Below, in pieces: positions 5,816-6,349 of a DNA stretch of 6,349 nt. The DNA comes from an uncultured Prevotella sp. (GTDB lineage: Bacteria; Bacteroidota; Bacteroidia; Bacteroidales; Bacteroidaceae). Within the stretch, counting starts at the first letter, position 1; each line of letters opens with the position of its first letter. The notes below the pieces were generated by a model. It saw only the letters and a program-made list of their open reading frames with translations. It was not told where the DNA came from and made no database searches. Made by a program: the position numbers and the translations under genes. Location of the stretch: NCBI GenBank assembly GCA_937906765.1, contig CALCUV010000006.1, positions 1-6,349 on the forward strand. The letters are read 5' to 3'.

Positions 5816-5816
5816 A

Positions 5817-6349
5817 ATGTTTTCCCCTCTCATCCCCTGGTATCAGAAAAATGGGCGCGACTTGCCCTGGCGCGCCACGCAAGACCCCTATAAAATATGG
5901 TTGTCAGAGATTATCCTTCAACAAACTCGCGTGGAGCAGGGATGGGGTTACTATCTGCGCTTCACTTCCGCCTTCCCCACCGTCGCAGATCTTGCACGGG
6001 CAAGCGAGGATGAGGTTTTGCGCCTCTGGCAAGGACTTGGATATTACAGCAGAGCTCGAAATCTGCATCATGCGGCACAACAGATTGTAAGCATGGGAGG
6101 CTTTCCCGCAACTTATTCCGAAATCCGCACGCTCAAAGGCGTTGGAGATTACACGGCTGCCGCAATCGCTTCGTTTGCTTACGGATTGCCCCATGCCGTA
6201 GTGGATGGTAATGTCTATCGTGTGCTGTCGCGTTTCTTCGCCATCAGTCAGCCGATTGACTCCACGGCAGGCAAAAAGCATTTTGCGACGCTTGCCCAAG
6301 AAATATTGCCACCTAAGCATGCCGCACTCCATAATCAGGCGATGATGGA
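5817..6349 (+). CDS. mutY: MutY, A/G-specific adenine DNA glycosylase (3' end outside window)
   Basis: MutY removes adenine mispaired with 8-oxoguanine, the last guard against G-to-T mutation from oxidised guanine. The first 177 codons are present. Visible features: RDLPWR (14-19), the catalytic region WLSEIILQQTRV (28-39) with Glu31 as the likely general acid (E. coli Glu37), LWQGLGYYSRARNLHHAA (70-87), the helix-hairpin-helix LKGVGDYTAAAI (106-117), and VVDGNVYRVLSR (128-139) with catalytic Asp130 (E. coli Asp138). The window ends inside the HNQAMM segment that precedes the family's four-cysteine iron-sulfur cluster. That cluster and the C-terminal 8-oxoG-recognition domain are therefore not visible. 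ATG 5817 is the only start in the frame that keeps the whole N terminus; upstream codons are pyrimidine-rich and contain no start. It begins 137 bases after manC, separated by heptad repeats, with no Shine-Dalgarno and no clear promoter box. Confidence 0.96.
   Translation, partial: MFSPLIPWYQKNGRDLPWRATQDPYKIWLSEIILQQTRVEQGWGYYLRFTSAFPTVADLARASEDEVLRLWQGLGYYSRARNLHHAAQQIVSMGGFPATYSEIRTLKGVGDYTAAAIASFAYGLPHAVVDGNVYRVLSRFFAISQPIDSTAGKKHFATLAQEILPPKHAALHNQAMM

Noticed and set aside
5744..5893. Frame of 49 codons starting ATG 5744, after a perfect Shine-Dalgarno copy
   Set aside because: The product is mainly the translated heptad array (Ser, Pro, Phe, Leu, Ile) followed by out-of-frame mutY; the spacing to the ribosome-site copy is too long.
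5904..6332. Minus-strand 142-codon frame over mutY
   Set aside because: The plus-strand frame encodes clear MutY motifs throughout; this is its antisense shadow.

Overview
The window looks like ordinary chromosome from a member of the Bacteroidota, probably the Bacteroidales and perhaps a Prevotella relative. The reasons are a DUF6359-type domain and a DUF1573 secreted protein (both typical of that phylum), near absence of Shine-Dalgarno sequences before most starts, and two matches to the Bacteroidota -7 promoter box TAnnTTTG. The genus is an inference and cannot be fixed from this sequence alone.

Layout. (1) Positions 1-411, plus strand: the 3' end of a DUF6359-type surface protein, entering from outside the window. 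(2) Positions 412-662: a convergent non-coding region with a clear intrinsic terminator (511-543) and a second, longer perfect inverted repeat (596-640). (3) Positions 663-4049, minus strand: ruvC, then a small secreted protein of unknown function, then a PIF1-type helicase with a C-terminal HRDC domain. All three are read in the same direction and may form one unit. (4) Positions 4050-4181: a divergent promoter region with a -7 box on each strand. (5) Positions 4182-5679, plus strand: a DUF1573 secreted protein and a one-domain mannose-1-phosphate guanylyltransferase. (6) Positions 5817-6349, plus strand: the first 177 codons of mutY, cut off by the window end.

Functionally, three genes concern genome maintenance: RuvC resolves Holliday junctions, the PIF1/HRDC helicase unwinds or remodels DNA, and MutY removes adenine opposite 8-oxoguanine. 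The guanylyltransferase supplies GDP-mannose for surface glycans. The secreted proteins are of unknown role. I see no mobile element, CRISPR array, tRNA or rRNA.

The least ordinary signal lies between genes. Two spacers consist largely of degenerate seven-base tandem repeats. The 50-base gap before the helicase is an array of seven heptads (about AAAGGTT on the minus strand). The gap before mutY holds eight in-phase heptads (TTTCTCM) ending one base before the start codon, plus three inverted heptads (GAGAAAN) further upstream, so the two sets can pair. The mutY arrays also contain exact matches to the Shine-Dalgarno and anti-Shine-Dalgarno sequences. Whether these arrays do anything is open. 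They are the best candidates here for something not routinely annotated.
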